A stretch of DNA of 36,430 nt. It comes from Sphingobacterium sp. (GTDB lineage Bacteria; Bacteroidota; Bacteroidia; Sphingobacteriales; Sphingobacteriaceae). Every line of letters begins with the position of its first letter. Positions within the stretch are counted from its first letter, which is position 1. Below are positions 9,143 through 17,027 of this stretch, one piece after another. The translations under genes were made by a program, and so were the position numbers. The stretch lies in assembly GCA_022712315.1 (NCBI GenBank), contig JALAGS010000012.1:1-36430 (forward strand). Direction: 5' to 3'. A model generated the notes under the pieces. That model ran no database searches and had not been told where the DNA came from. It saw only the letters and a program-made list of their open reading frames with translations.

Positions 9143-11848
9143 ATGGGCTTAACGAAATACCGCGAAAAACGTGCTGCGGGAGAGACGCCGGAACCATTTG
9201 GAGGAAAACCCAACGGCAAGGAACTCCGCTTTGTTATTCAGAAACACGATGCATCGCATCTCCATTATGATTTCCGTCTGGAGATGGACGGCGTTCTCAA
9301 AAGCTGGGCTGTACCAAAAGGTCCATCCACAGATCCCGAAGTAAAGAGGCTGGCCATGATGGTCGAAGACCATCCCTATGATTACCGTAATTTTGAGGGA
9401 ATTATTCCAAAAGGTCAGTATGGTGGCGGGACGGTTATTGTCTGGGATGAGGGAACCTATGAGCCGGTGGATGAAAAGGATGCGGATATTTCAAAACAAG
9501 AAAAGAGTTTGCTTCACCAGCTTCATTCAGGAAAATTGAAGTTCAGACTGAATGGCAATAAGTTAAAAGGCGAATTTGCACTCGTGAAGGCCCATGGAAG
9601 GGGAGATAACGGTTGGCTTCTTTTTAAACTGGAAGATAAGTATGCCAATAAAAAGGATATTACATTGAAGGACAAATCGGTTATATCGGGCAAGAGTATC
9701 GCACAGATGGAAAAATCACCAGATAAGATATACGGAAAGAACATCATCAAAAAAGATACGACGGTAAAGGATAAGAAGGGCAAGGGAGCGAAGCAAGCCG
9801 CTGAGATTATTGAAGATCAGCTGCAGGCTGTGCCCACAGACGAAACGAAAACCGGAAGCAATGTGGCAGCTCTCCTGAAAAAGGCTCCCAAACAGGTCTT
9901 TTATAATACTTTGGACCCTATGCTTGCCACGCTGGTCGACAAAGCCTTTGACGATCATGGCTGGGTTTATGAAGTAAAATGGGACGGCTACCGTGCTGTA
10001 GCCTTTAAGAAAGGCAGTAAGCTGGAACTAAAATCAAGAAATGATAAGAGCTTCAGTGAAAAATTCTACCCGATCTATGATGCTCTAAAAAGCTTGGATT
10101 TGGACGCTGTACTAGACGGAGAAATCGTTGTGCTGGGTAAAAATGGTACGGCAAATTTTGGCTCACTTCAGAACTGGCGGAGCGAAGCGGATGGCGATCT
10201 TGTCTATTACGTTTTCGATATCCTCTGGTATAAAGGCAAAGATCTCAAAGAACTGCCGCTTATAGACCGTAAGGAAATCCTGAAGGAAGTTTTACCACAA
10301 AGCAGCAATATATTGATCAGCGAGCATTTTCATACTTCGGGCATTTCTTTTCTGGAAGAAGCAAGAAAGCTTGGGCTGGAAGGTATAATGGCAAAACGGG
10401 CCGACAGTCAATATTATGCGAAGGCACGTTCAAAGGACTGGCTTAAAATAAAAGCCAACAAAAGACAGGAAGTTGTCATCGGCGGTTATACCCTGAATGA
10501 TGATTCCAGCAAGCTTTTCAGCAGTATTCTTGTCGGAATTTATGAAGGGAAAAAATTGATTTACACCGGAAAGGTCGGTACAGGATTCAATGAGAAGTTA
10601 CAGCATGAGATGATGGCCCTTTTTAAACCTCTAGTCGTCAAAAAAGCACCATTTGCCGAAGAACCTGACGTCAATAAACCCTCGCGTTTCCGTCCCAATC
10701 CGCCGCATGCTTCGGTAACCTGGCTCAAGCCTGAGCTGGTCTGCGAAGTAAGCTTTACAGAAATTACCAGTGATGGTGTCATGCGGCATCCGTCATTTGA
10801 TGGAATGCGCGAAGATAAATCAGCAAAAAAAGTTATCCTGGAGGAGGAAACATCAACGGAATCAGTTGTTGCGGATACATCCGCCTCGCTCGTCAAAGCT
10901 AGAACGGACAATGGAAGAAAAACCTTGCTAAATCCAAAAGATAAAATGCAGGTCCGGAAAGTAAACGGCCATGAACTGAAATTTACTAATCTAAATAAAG
11001 TGTTCTGGCCAGATGAGGGCTATACAAAGCGGGATCTGATCAATTATTACTATCAAGCTGCGCCGTTTATACTTCCTTATTTAAAGGATAGGCCGCAGAG
11101 CATGAACCGTTTTCCAAATGGAATCGAAGGGAAAGGATTTTATTTTAAAGACGTGACCGATACCGCTCCCGACTGGGCGGATACATATCTTTACCACAGT
11201 GATACGGATGAAAAGGATAAACATTATCTGGTCGGAAAAGATGAAGCAACCTTACTGTATATGGCCAACCTGGGCTGCATCGAGATGAACCCCTGGAGCA
11301 GTACGATCAAAAAGCCCGATCATCCGAGTTTCTGCATAATAGATCTTGACCCTGATAAAAATTCATTCGACCAGGTTATCGAAGCTGCCCAGGTAACAAA
11401 AAGTATACTTGATGATATGGGGGTGACGTGCTACTGTAAAACCAGCGGTTCGACAGGCTTGCATATTTATATCCCTTTCGGTGGAAAGTATGATTACGAG
11501 CAGTCTAAAGAATTTGCGCGCGTGGTCGTTACATTGGTGCACAATGAACTCCCGGCTTATACGAGTCTGGAGCGGACAGTAAGAGATCGAAAAGGAAAAA
11601 TGTACCTTGATTTTTTACAGAACAGACCGCGCGCTACCATCGCAGCTGCGTATTCGGTAAGACCGAAACCAGGAGCTACAGTATCGATGCCGCTGCACTG
11701 GGACGAAGTGAAGAAAGGGCTTAAGATCAGTGATTTCAATATCCGGAACGCCATCGCACGGATGAACGAAATGGGAGATATCTTTAAACCGGTACTTGGA
11801 AAAGGAATCGATCTGAAAAAAGCAATTGCCAAATTTTCAGAAAAATAG
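9143..11848 (+). CDS. ligD: Multidomain ATP-dependent DNA ligase D (phosphoesterase-ligase-polymerase)
   Basis: This 901-residue enzyme carries all three LigD modules in the order PE-LIG-POL. The 3'-phosphoesterase (about 1-160) keeps H35, H41, D43, R45 and H77 in HDASHLHYDFRLE and EDHPYDY. The ligase (about 255-545) has adenylated Lys279 in EVKWDGYR and the DGEIVVL motif, followed by an OB fold. The primase-polymerase (about 610-890) has the metal-binding pair D734 and D736 in IIDLDPD and the signature TSGSTGLHIY. LigD repairs double-strand breaks by non-homologous end joining, normally with Ku. No ku gene is in this window. It stands alone on this strand, convergent with the dehydrogenase gene downstream. 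Confidence 0.97.
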   Translation: MGLTKYREKRAAGETPEPFGGKPNGKELRFVIQKHDASHLHYDFRLEMDGVLKSWAVPKGPSTDPEVKRLAMMVEDHPYDYRNFEGIIPKGQYGGGTVIVWDEGTYEPVDEKDADISKQEKSLLHQLHSGKLKFRLNGNKLKGEFALVKAHGRGDNGWLLFKLEDKYANKKDITLKDKSVISGKSIAQMEKSPDKIYGKNIIKKDTTVKDKKGKGAKQAAEIIEDQLQAVPTDETKTGSNVAALLKKAPKQVFYNTLDPMLATLVDKAFDDHGWVYEVKWDGYRAVAFKKGSKLELKSRNDKSFSEKFYPIYDALKSLDLDAVLDGEIVVLGKNGTANFGSLQNWRSEADGDLVYYVFDILWYKGKDLKELPLIDRKEILKEVLPQSSNILISEHFHTSGISFLEEARKLGLEGIMAKRADSQYYAKARSKDWLKIKANKRQEVVIGGYTLNDDSSKLFSSILVGIYEGKKLIYTGKVGTGFNEKLQHEMMALFKPLVVKKAPFAEEPDVNKPSRFRPNPPHASVTWLKPELVCEVSFTEITSDGVMRHPSFDGMREDKSAKKVILEEETSTESVVADTSASLVKARTDNGRKTLLNPKDKMQVRKVNGHELKFTNLNKVFWPDEGYTKRDLINYYYQAAPFILPYLKDRPQSMNRFPNGIEGKGFYFKDVTDTAPDWADTYLYHSDTDEKDKHYLVGKDEATLLYMANLGCIEMNPWSSTIKKPDHPSFCIIDLDPDKNSFDQVIEAAQVTKSILDDMGVTCYCKTSGSTGLHIYIPFGGKYDYEQSKEFARVVVTLVHNELPAYTSLERTVRDRKGKMYLDFLQNRPRATIAAAYSVRPKPGATVSMPLHWDEVKKGLKISDFNIRNAIARMNEMGDIFKPVLGKGIDLKKAIAKFSEK

Positions 11849-11917
11849 AAAAAATGGCAATTCGCATCATATGAGCAGGGCTGCTCGTCTTGAAGCGATT
11901 TTTCCGCTTAGCTTATC

Positions 11918-13075
11918 TTAGGGTTTCAAAACTACTTTAACGCAATCGTCTTCTTTCTCATTGAAAATTTGATACCCGTGTTCAGCTTCAGCAAGAGGAA
12001 TGCTGTGGGTGATAATATCATCAAGAACTACTTTATTTTCGCTAACAAGGTTGATAAGCTGGTCAATATAGTTAAGGACAGGCGCTTGGCCCTGCTTTAT
12101 TGTGATGCCTTTATCAAAAATCCTGAATAGTGGAAAATTATCGTATGGTGAACCATATACACCCATGATAGATACCGTACCCATTCGTCTGACCGCTTCA
12201 AAGCACATTTCCAATACTTTTATTGATCCTTTTTCAAAGTTGATCGTTGCTTTGACTTTATCCATAAAATTTCGTTCGGGTTCAAAGCCGACTGCATCAA
12301 TGCACACATCGGCTCCTCTTCCGTCGGTCATTTCACGAATTGCCTGAATAACATCTACTTTATGCGGATTGAGGATTTCAACTTTATTGACTGCTTTAGC
12401 TTTATCCAGGCGATAATCCAGCGGGTCAATAGCGATAACTCGACCAGCACCATGAAGCCAAGCTGCTTTTTGAGCCATCAGGCCTACAGGACCCGAACCA
12501 AAGATCGCAACCGTTTCACCACCTTTCAGATTTGCCCAATCAATTGCGGACCATCCGGTGGGAAAAATATCTGTTAAAAACAAAGCCTGTTCATCAGTGA
12601 GGTGATCTGGAATAACACGGGGACTGATATCAGCGTAAGGAACTCGAACGTATTCAGCTTGACCGCCAGAATATCCGCCGTAGAGATCAGTGTAGCCAAA
12701 GAGCGCGCCACCTTTTTGATCCATCAAGTCCCCGTTGGGCCCGTAATGTTTAAAATTTGAATTCTCGCAGGCAGGAGAAGCTTCATGAGTACAGAAAAAA
12801 CATTTTCCGCAAGCAATAGGAAAGGGGACAACTACACGGTCGCCTTTCTTTAGATTTGTGATTTCCGAACCTACTTCCTCCACGATGCCCATAAATTCGT
12901 GTCCCATGATCAGATTTTCCTTTTGCGGAACTGCACCGCTTAAAATATGTAGATCAGAACCACATATTGCGGTAGCGGTCACTTTCAGAATTACATCCCG
13001 AGGATCAAGTATAGTCGGATCAGGTACATTATCGACCCTGATGTCGCCGGGCTTATGGAATACTGCTGCTTTCAT
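11918..13075 (-). CDS. Zinc-dependent alcohol dehydrogenase, glutathione-independent formaldehyde dehydrogenase-like
   Basis: This 385-residue medium-chain dehydrogenase has catalytic-zinc ligands C38 and H59-E60 (ICGSDLH and GHE) and structural-zinc cysteines C89, C92, C95 and C103. The Rossmann motif GSGPVGLMA lies near 193. The long insert after the structural zinc site (GYTDLYGGYSGGQAEYVRVPYAD) and the DPLDYRL nucleotide-binding strand match the formaldehyde-dehydrogenase-like branch, which uses NAD and does not need glutathione. The exact substrate is uncertain; aldehyde or alcohol detoxification is plausible. It is convergent with ligD, leaving a 69-base gap. Confidence 0.9.
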   Translation of the reverse strand: MKAAVFHKPGDIRVDNVPDPTILDPRDVILKVTATAICGSDLHILSGAVPQKENLIMGHEFMGIVEEVGSEITNLKKGDRVVVPFPIACGKCFFCTHEASPACENSNFKHYGPNGDLMDQKGGALFGYTDLYGGYSGGQAEYVRVPYADISPRVIPDHLTDEQALFLTDIFPTGWSAIDWANLKGGETVAIFGSGPVGLMAQKAAWLHGAGRVIAIDPLDYRLDKAKAVNKVEILNPHKVDVIQAIREMTDGRGADVCIDAVGFEPERNFMDKVKATINFEKGSIKVLEMCFEAVRRMGTVSIMGVYGSPYDNFPLFRIFDKGITIKQGQAPVLNYIDQLINLVSENKVVLDDIITHSIPLAEAEHGYQIFNEKEDDCVKVVLKP

Positions 13076-13408
13076 AATTTATAGTTTAGAATGTGAGTGT
13101 ATTTAACCAATTATTAATCTGTGTTCTAGAGGAACTCATCCGGAACAGGTTTGGTTCGATAAATAATGGTGCCCAAGTGTTTGCATCTTGATTAAGGGTA
13201 TTTTTCTCCTAAGATGAAGTATATGTAACATACACATGTTCCAAACCTTTATGGGCTTGGTGCTGTTCACGGTGAAAGGATGATTCATTGAATGCAGTTG
13301 ATTGCCGTTAATAACTTGGTTTTGTGATTGAAAATTCAAATCAGGTGGTGACGTGCAGGTATAACTGACATTTAAATAGCGAGTTAAAACGATTATCAAA
13401 TCTTTTAA
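13076..13408. other. Divergent intergenic region, no gene recognised
   Basis: This 333-base region separates the dehydrogenase gene (minus) from the DUF6766-like gene (plus), so it should contain both promoters. I found no exact TAnnTTTG box on either strand. A minus-strand open frame at 13136-13399 has no recognisable homology or convincing start and is not called as a gene. Confidence 0.5.
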
Positions 13409-14086
13409 ATGATCACAATGAAAAACAAAAAGAAGAGTTATTTCTATAGGAACAGCCTTTCCATCGTATTTATCATTTTATTTGTATCAGCACTAGGCGC
13501 TCAGGCATTTTTTGGATGGAAAGAAAACAATGAGAATCTGAAAGATCTGGGGTCTCCAGAACTCCTATTTTCTGCATATTTGAGAAGCGGCCATTTTTTC
13601 TCATCAACATTTGAAAATTTCCAAAGCTAATTTCTACAAATGGCACTTTATGTTATGCTGACGATTTCTCTGCGGCAAGTGGGGTCAGCAGAATCAAAAG
13701 ATCCAGAAAAGCCTGAGGAAGTTGATCGGCTTCCTGATCCAACCCGAAAAGATGCGCCGGGTCCCGTTAAGAAAGGGGGATGGCGTTTAGTCCTTTACCA
13801 AAATTCGCTATCGATTGCCTTTGTGATCCTGTTTCTTGTAAGTTGGGCAGGCCATCTCTATGGTAGTTTTAAGGATGCCAATCTGCAGGAAAGCCTGAAG
13901 GGCAAACCCGAAAAAAGTTTATTAGATTTTCTAGCAGAACCGCAGTTCTGGTTTGAAACTTTTCAGAACTGGCAAAGTGAATTTCTTTCGGTCGCTTCGA
14001 TTGTGATATTAACAATCTTTCTCCGGCAAAAAGGATCTCCAGAATCAAAACCTGTGGATGCCGCTCATACTGAGACAGGTAAATAG
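13409..14086 (+). pseudogene. DUF6766-type two-repeat membrane protein interrupted by an in-frame TAA
   Basis: Read through one TAA at 13628-13630, this is a single 225-codon gene in one frame. It has two homologous halves, each with a YxNSLSI(V/A)F membrane helix, a polar loop, F(E/Q)N(F/W)QS and a second helix ending in SLRQVGSAESK or IFLRQKGSPESK. The second half has NWQSEFL with GAA at 13979-13981. The first has NFQS, then TAA, then FLQ, so codon 74 was probably GAA, changed by one G-to-T substitution. The stop falls before the second helix of the first repeat. ATG at 13640 could restart the distal part. Four helices are predicted if intact. The function of the family is unknown to me; it is often seen near stress genes in soil bacteria (recollection). 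Sequencing error is possible. Confidence 0.85.
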
Positions 14087-14256
14087 ATCTAATAAAATGA
14101 CCGAACCAAGAGGACAATGACACATCTATCCGTCGTACCTATGATCCGATCTACTTCGTTAAGGGATTTGACGGGACGGATCAATTTATTTCGAAATATC
14201 TGTGATTTGTTTCATGTTATCCGTTAAAAATATAGTTCTATAGCAAGGGGATATTG

Positions 14257-14264
14257 TAATTTTG
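14257..14264 (+). promoter_or_regulatory. Putative Bacteroidota -7 promoter box for the AraC gene
   Basis: TAATTTTG matches the TAnnTTTG consensus and ends 25 bases before the AraC-family start codon. No good -33 TTTG is seen at the usual spacing, so the call rests on the -7 box and its position. Confidence 0.45.
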
Positions 14265-14289
14265 TAAATTAAAAGACTGATCAATTACA

Positions 14290-15141
14290 ATGTCAAAGAA
14301 ATATAATATACCCACTTTCCTGAAATATATCAATGTAAAAGGTACTTCAAATGATAGTATACAAGTTGTTCATTATGATGAACATAAAGACATTTTGCTG
14401 AAGTCCGAACCTGTGGAACTTGATTTCTATCTTATTGCCATAAAGAGCAATATTGACGTACAGCCACCCATTGAAGAGATGTCTGCATCTTATCTCTTTT
14501 TGGACAGGCCCGGCAATTTGCTGGAGTGGGACCTTGCTGGTTCCTTTCTTGGTTATGGTATATTCATCAGCGAAAAGCTGCTAAAGAAATATGCAAAAGA
14601 CTATACTTTCACTGGTTATAATAGGCATGAGGCGCTGTATCTGACCGAACGGGAAAGCAGGATACTGCTTGACCTTTTTAAGAAAGCTCATGATGAATAT
14701 AACCAGGTAGATTTTTCCGAAGATGTCGTTGCTTCCTATACCACATTGATTCTTTCCTATACACAAAATTTTTATGAAAGACAGTTTCAGTCCAGAAGCA
14801 AGATCTACAATCAGGTTGTGGTCAATTTTTACCGGGATCTGGACAATTATTATACCCATCAGAGTGATGGCGAACAAGCATTTCCAACTGTCGTGTACTT
14901 CGCGGAAAGGAATAATCTTTCGGTCAATTATTTTGGGGATCTAATCAAGCATTTTACAGGTAAATCTCCACTTGAACATATCCACCAATACATTATTCAG
15001 GTCGCCAAAGAAAAACTCCGTCAGACCAAGTTTACAGTCAATGAAATCGCGTATAGTCTGGGCTTTGAATATCCTACTTACTTTACCCGTTTTTTTCGGT
15101 CGAAGACAGGTATTTCCCCAAAAGCCTATCGGAATCAGTAA
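14290..15141 (+). CDS. AraC family transcriptional regulator
   Basis: This 283-residue protein has a C-terminal pair of helix-turn-helix motifs (about 185-283). The second includes VNEIAYSLGFEYPTYFTRFF and ends GISPKAYRNQ, a standard AraC signature. The N-terminal 170 residues look like a ligand-sensing cupin-like domain, with no transmembrane or receiver part. It sits directly upstream of an alpha/beta hydrolase and an NAD(P)-binding protein on the same strand, a frequent layout in which the regulator controls the enzymes in response to their substrate. The effector is unknown. Confidence 0.93.
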   Translation: MSKKYNIPTFLKYINVKGTSNDSIQVVHYDEHKDILLKSEPVELDFYLIAIKSNIDVQPPIEEMSASYLFLDRPGNLLEWDLAGSFLGYGIFISEKLLKKYAKDYTFTGYNRHEALYLTERESRILLDLFKKAHDEYNQVDFSEDVVASYTTLILSYTQNFYERQFQSRSKIYNQVVVNFYRDLDNYYTHQSDGEQAFPTVVYFAERNNLSVNYFGDLIKHFTGKSPLEHIHQYIIQVAKEKLRQTKFTVNEIAYSLGFEYPTYFTRFFRSKTGISPKAYRNQ

Positions 15142-15178
15142 AATGTTTCGTTTTTAGAGTGATTCGTTTTCATTTCGG

Positions 15179-15201
15179 GGGGCTGGAGCCCCTTAACTTT
15201 G
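15179..15201 (+). promoter_or_regulatory. Putative promoter with overlapping GC-rich inverted repeat
   Basis: TAACTTTG at 15194-15201 fits the TAnnTTTG -7 consensus. Just upstream, GGGGC (15179-15183) and GCCCC (15188-15192) form an inverted repeat around TGGA, in the region between the -33 and -7 positions. It may be an operator, or the tail of an AraC-gene terminator; the weak T-run downstream argues against a terminator. Confidence 0.45.
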
Positions 15202-15235
15202 TTCTATAAAATTGGAATAAACAAAATTATAGAAC
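15201..15235 (+). repeat. 9-bp perfect inverted repeat in the hydrolase leader
   Basis: GTTCTATAA (15201-15209) and TTATAGAAC (15227-15235) are perfect inverted copies separated by 17 bases, ending one base before the start codon at 15237. Being downstream of the -7 box, it could be a repressor or activator site, or an RNA hairpin masking the start. The arms are A+T-rich, so an RNA stem would be modest. Confidence 0.6.
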
Positions 15236-15236
15236 A

Positions 15237-16148
15237 ATGAAAAAATCAGTAAAATTCAAAGCTCTCTATTGGGATATCGCAGCCGACCTGCTTTTTCCGC
15301 CAAATTTTGACGAAAACAAAAAATATCCAACCATTATTAGTACGCATCCGATCGGAAGCTGTAAAGAGCAGACTTCGGGAAATGTATATGGTCAGGCATT
15401 TGCTGATGCCGGATTTGTTGTATTGGTTCCGGATGCGTCATTCCAGGGCGAAAGTGGGGGCGAACCGAGGTCATTGGAAGACCCATCATTCCGTGTCGAA
15501 GACTACAGCTATGCCTGTGATTATCTGGTAACTTTACCTTTTGTCGATGAAAAACGCATTGGTGTGTTAGGCATTTGTGGAGCGGGTGGTTATTCGATCA
15601 GTGCAACAATGCAAGAGCGTCGTATCAAAGCAGTTGCTACAGTGACTGGAGCAAATTACGGCCGTGTGATGCGTGAATTTGGTGATCCGATCGCAAATCT
15701 TGAGGCAATTGCAGAACAACGTACCGCTGAAGCGAGAGGTGCGGCATTGCGTGTTGACCAGGGGCTCTACCCAACTTATGAAATGGCGAAGGAAGCGAAC
15801 GCAGATATCGATCTATTGGAGGCAACAGAATACTACCGTACTTCACGGGGAGAAAGTGCGAACGGAGTAAACAAAACCTTGTTTTCACACAATGCCGCTG
15901 CAATGACCTGGGATGCTTACAACTTGGCCGAAAAGCTGTTGACACAGCCGCTATTGGTGATCGTTGGTAGTAAGCCGGGGGCATTTGGTGCCTATAGGGA
16001 CGGATTTGAGATTATTAGACGTGCGGCTTCAAAGAAGAAAGAGCTATTTGTCGTGGAAGGCTGGTCTCACTATGACTTATATGACAAACCGGAGCCTGTA
16101 AAGCAAGCATTAGATAAATTGATACCTTTCTATCAGGAAAACCTTTAG
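15237..16148 (+). CDS. Alpha/beta hydrolase with cysteine at the nucleophile elbow
   Basis: This 303-residue protein has an alpha/beta-hydrolase core. The nucleophile elbow reads GICGAGGY, placing C114 where serine is usual, and the probable catalytic histidine is H278 in EGWSHYDLYD. An acidic partner near residue 257 (AYRDG) is plausible. The oxyanion region THPIGSCKEQTSG and the GESGGEPR loop resemble the YcjY/DUF1100-like branch. Cysteine nucleophiles also occur in dienelactone hydrolases. There is no signal peptide, so it is cytoplasmic. It follows the AraC gene by 95 bases and precedes the NAD(P)-binding gene by 117. The substrate is unknown. Confidence 0.87.
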   Translation: MKKSVKFKALYWDIAADLLFPPNFDENKKYPTIISTHPIGSCKEQTSGNVYGQAFADAGFVVLVPDASFQGESGGEPRSLEDPSFRVEDYSYACDYLVTLPFVDEKRIGVLGICGAGGYSISATMQERRIKAVATVTGANYGRVMREFGDPIANLEAIAEQRTAEARGAALRVDQGLYPTYEMAKEANADIDLLEATEYYRTSRGESANGVNKTLFSHNAAAMTWDAYNLAEKLLTQPLLVIVGSKPGAFGAYRDGFEIIRRAASKKKELFVVEGWSHYDLYDKPEPVKQALDKLIPFYQENL

Positions 16149-16252
16149 CAGAAAGATATAGTCGAGCCGGCAGACCTGATAGGAGGTCTGCTGGTATACG
16201 GACAAGGGCATCATAGCGTGATGAACCTGGCTCCGATGTGCAGAAAGATATA
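16148..16252 (+). repeat. Spacer element: strong hairpin flanked by 13-bp direct repeats
   Basis: GCAGAAAGATATA occurs at 16148-16160 and again at 16240-16252. Between the copies, CCGGCAGACCT (16167-16177) can pair with AGGTCTGCTGG (16184-16194) around a 6-base loop, forming an 11-pair stem with one G-T pair. No U-tract follows, so it is not a standard terminator. It lies between two genes that probably share a transcript. Confidence 0.6.
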
Positions 16253-16265
16253 AAATAATAGAACA

Positions 16266-16901
16266 ATGAAAACAAAAGTTTTAATCCTTGGAGCTGGGGG
16301 TGCCATAGCGCAACATACAATCAGTTTACTGAAGGACAATAAAGATATTGAACTCACCTTGTTTGCGAGAAATGCTTCACAGTTGACAAATGATAAGGGG
16401 GCAAGTCTCATTTTTGAGGGAGATGTATTGGATAAAGAAGATCTGGATCGGGCAATCAACGGGCAGGATATTGTATATGCAAACCTCAGTGGCGACGTCG
16501 ATAAAATGGCGACGCTGATTGCGGAAACTATGAAAGTTCAGGGGGTAAACCGCCTGATTTTTGTCACATGCCTTGGTGTCTATGATGAAGTTGAAGGCAA
16601 ATTCGGGGAATGGAACAATTGTATGATCGGCTCTGATCTGACACGTTATAGTAGAGCAACACGCGCTGTCGAAAAATCTAGCCTGGATTATACGATAGTT
16701 CGTCCATCATGGTTAACAGATAAAGATGAAACAGATTATGAAACTACACAAAAGGGAGAGCCTTTCCGTGGGACGGAAGTGGCCAGAAAAGCAGTCGGTG
16801 CTTATATCGCTGATGTGATCCTGCACCCCGAAAAAGATGTGAAAGCAAGTGTTGGGATTAACAAACCAGGCGTTTATGGCGATAAGCCCGCTTTTTACTA
16901 G
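16266..16901 (+). CDS. NAD(P)-binding protein, atypical SDR (NmrA/SDR_a5-like)
   Basis: This 211-residue protein begins with a Rossmann motif, VLILGAGGAIAQ (G9, G11, G12). It contains FARN after the second strand and DVLDKEDL after the third. The active-site region has FVTCLGVYDE and IVRPSWLTDKDET, typical of NAD(P)H-binding atypical SDRs that often lack a full Tyr-Lys catalytic pair. It lies downstream of the hydrolase on the same strand. Both genes share the immediate context TAGAACAATGAAAA around the start, suggesting duplicated or conserved initiation signals. The role is probably redox or regulatory; the substrate is unknown. Confidence 0.87.
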   Translation: MKTKVLILGAGGAIAQHTISLLKDNKDIELTLFARNASQLTNDKGASLIFEGDVLDKEDLDRAINGQDIVYANLSGDVDKMATLIAETMKVQGVNRLIFVTCLGVYDEVEGKFGEWNNCMIGSDLTRYSRATRAVEKSSLDYTIVRPSWLTDKDETDYETTQKGEPFRGTEVARKAVGAYIADVILHPEKDVKASVGINKPGVYGDKPAFY

Positions 16902-16954
16902 TAATTTTTAGAAACTTTTGGCATGTCTCATAAAATAAACATACGACAAACAAG

Positions 16955-16978
16955 AAGGCTCATCATAAATTGAGCCTT
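16955..16978. terminator. Bidirectional terminator-like hairpin
   Basis: AAGGCTCA (16955-16962) pairs with TGAGCCTT (16971-16978) around an 8-base A+T-rich loop. It lies between the convergent NAD(P)-binding and SMP-30 genes, with a short T/C tract to the right. The T-run is poor, so efficiency is uncertain. Confidence 0.65.
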
Positions 16979-17027
16979 TCTTCAGCAGGGGATGAAATTT
17001 TTGGAATGTGCCGTCAACTGCAGAAGT

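Noticed and set aside
11824..11886. Weak inverted repeats between ligD and the dehydrogenase gene
   Set aside because: AATTGCCA/TGGCAATT has a 23-base loop and GAGCA/TGCTC only five pairs; neither has a T-run.
13136..13399. 87-codon minus-strand open frame
   Set aside because: No recognisable domain, unlikely composition, and it fills the expected promoter region of two divergent genes.
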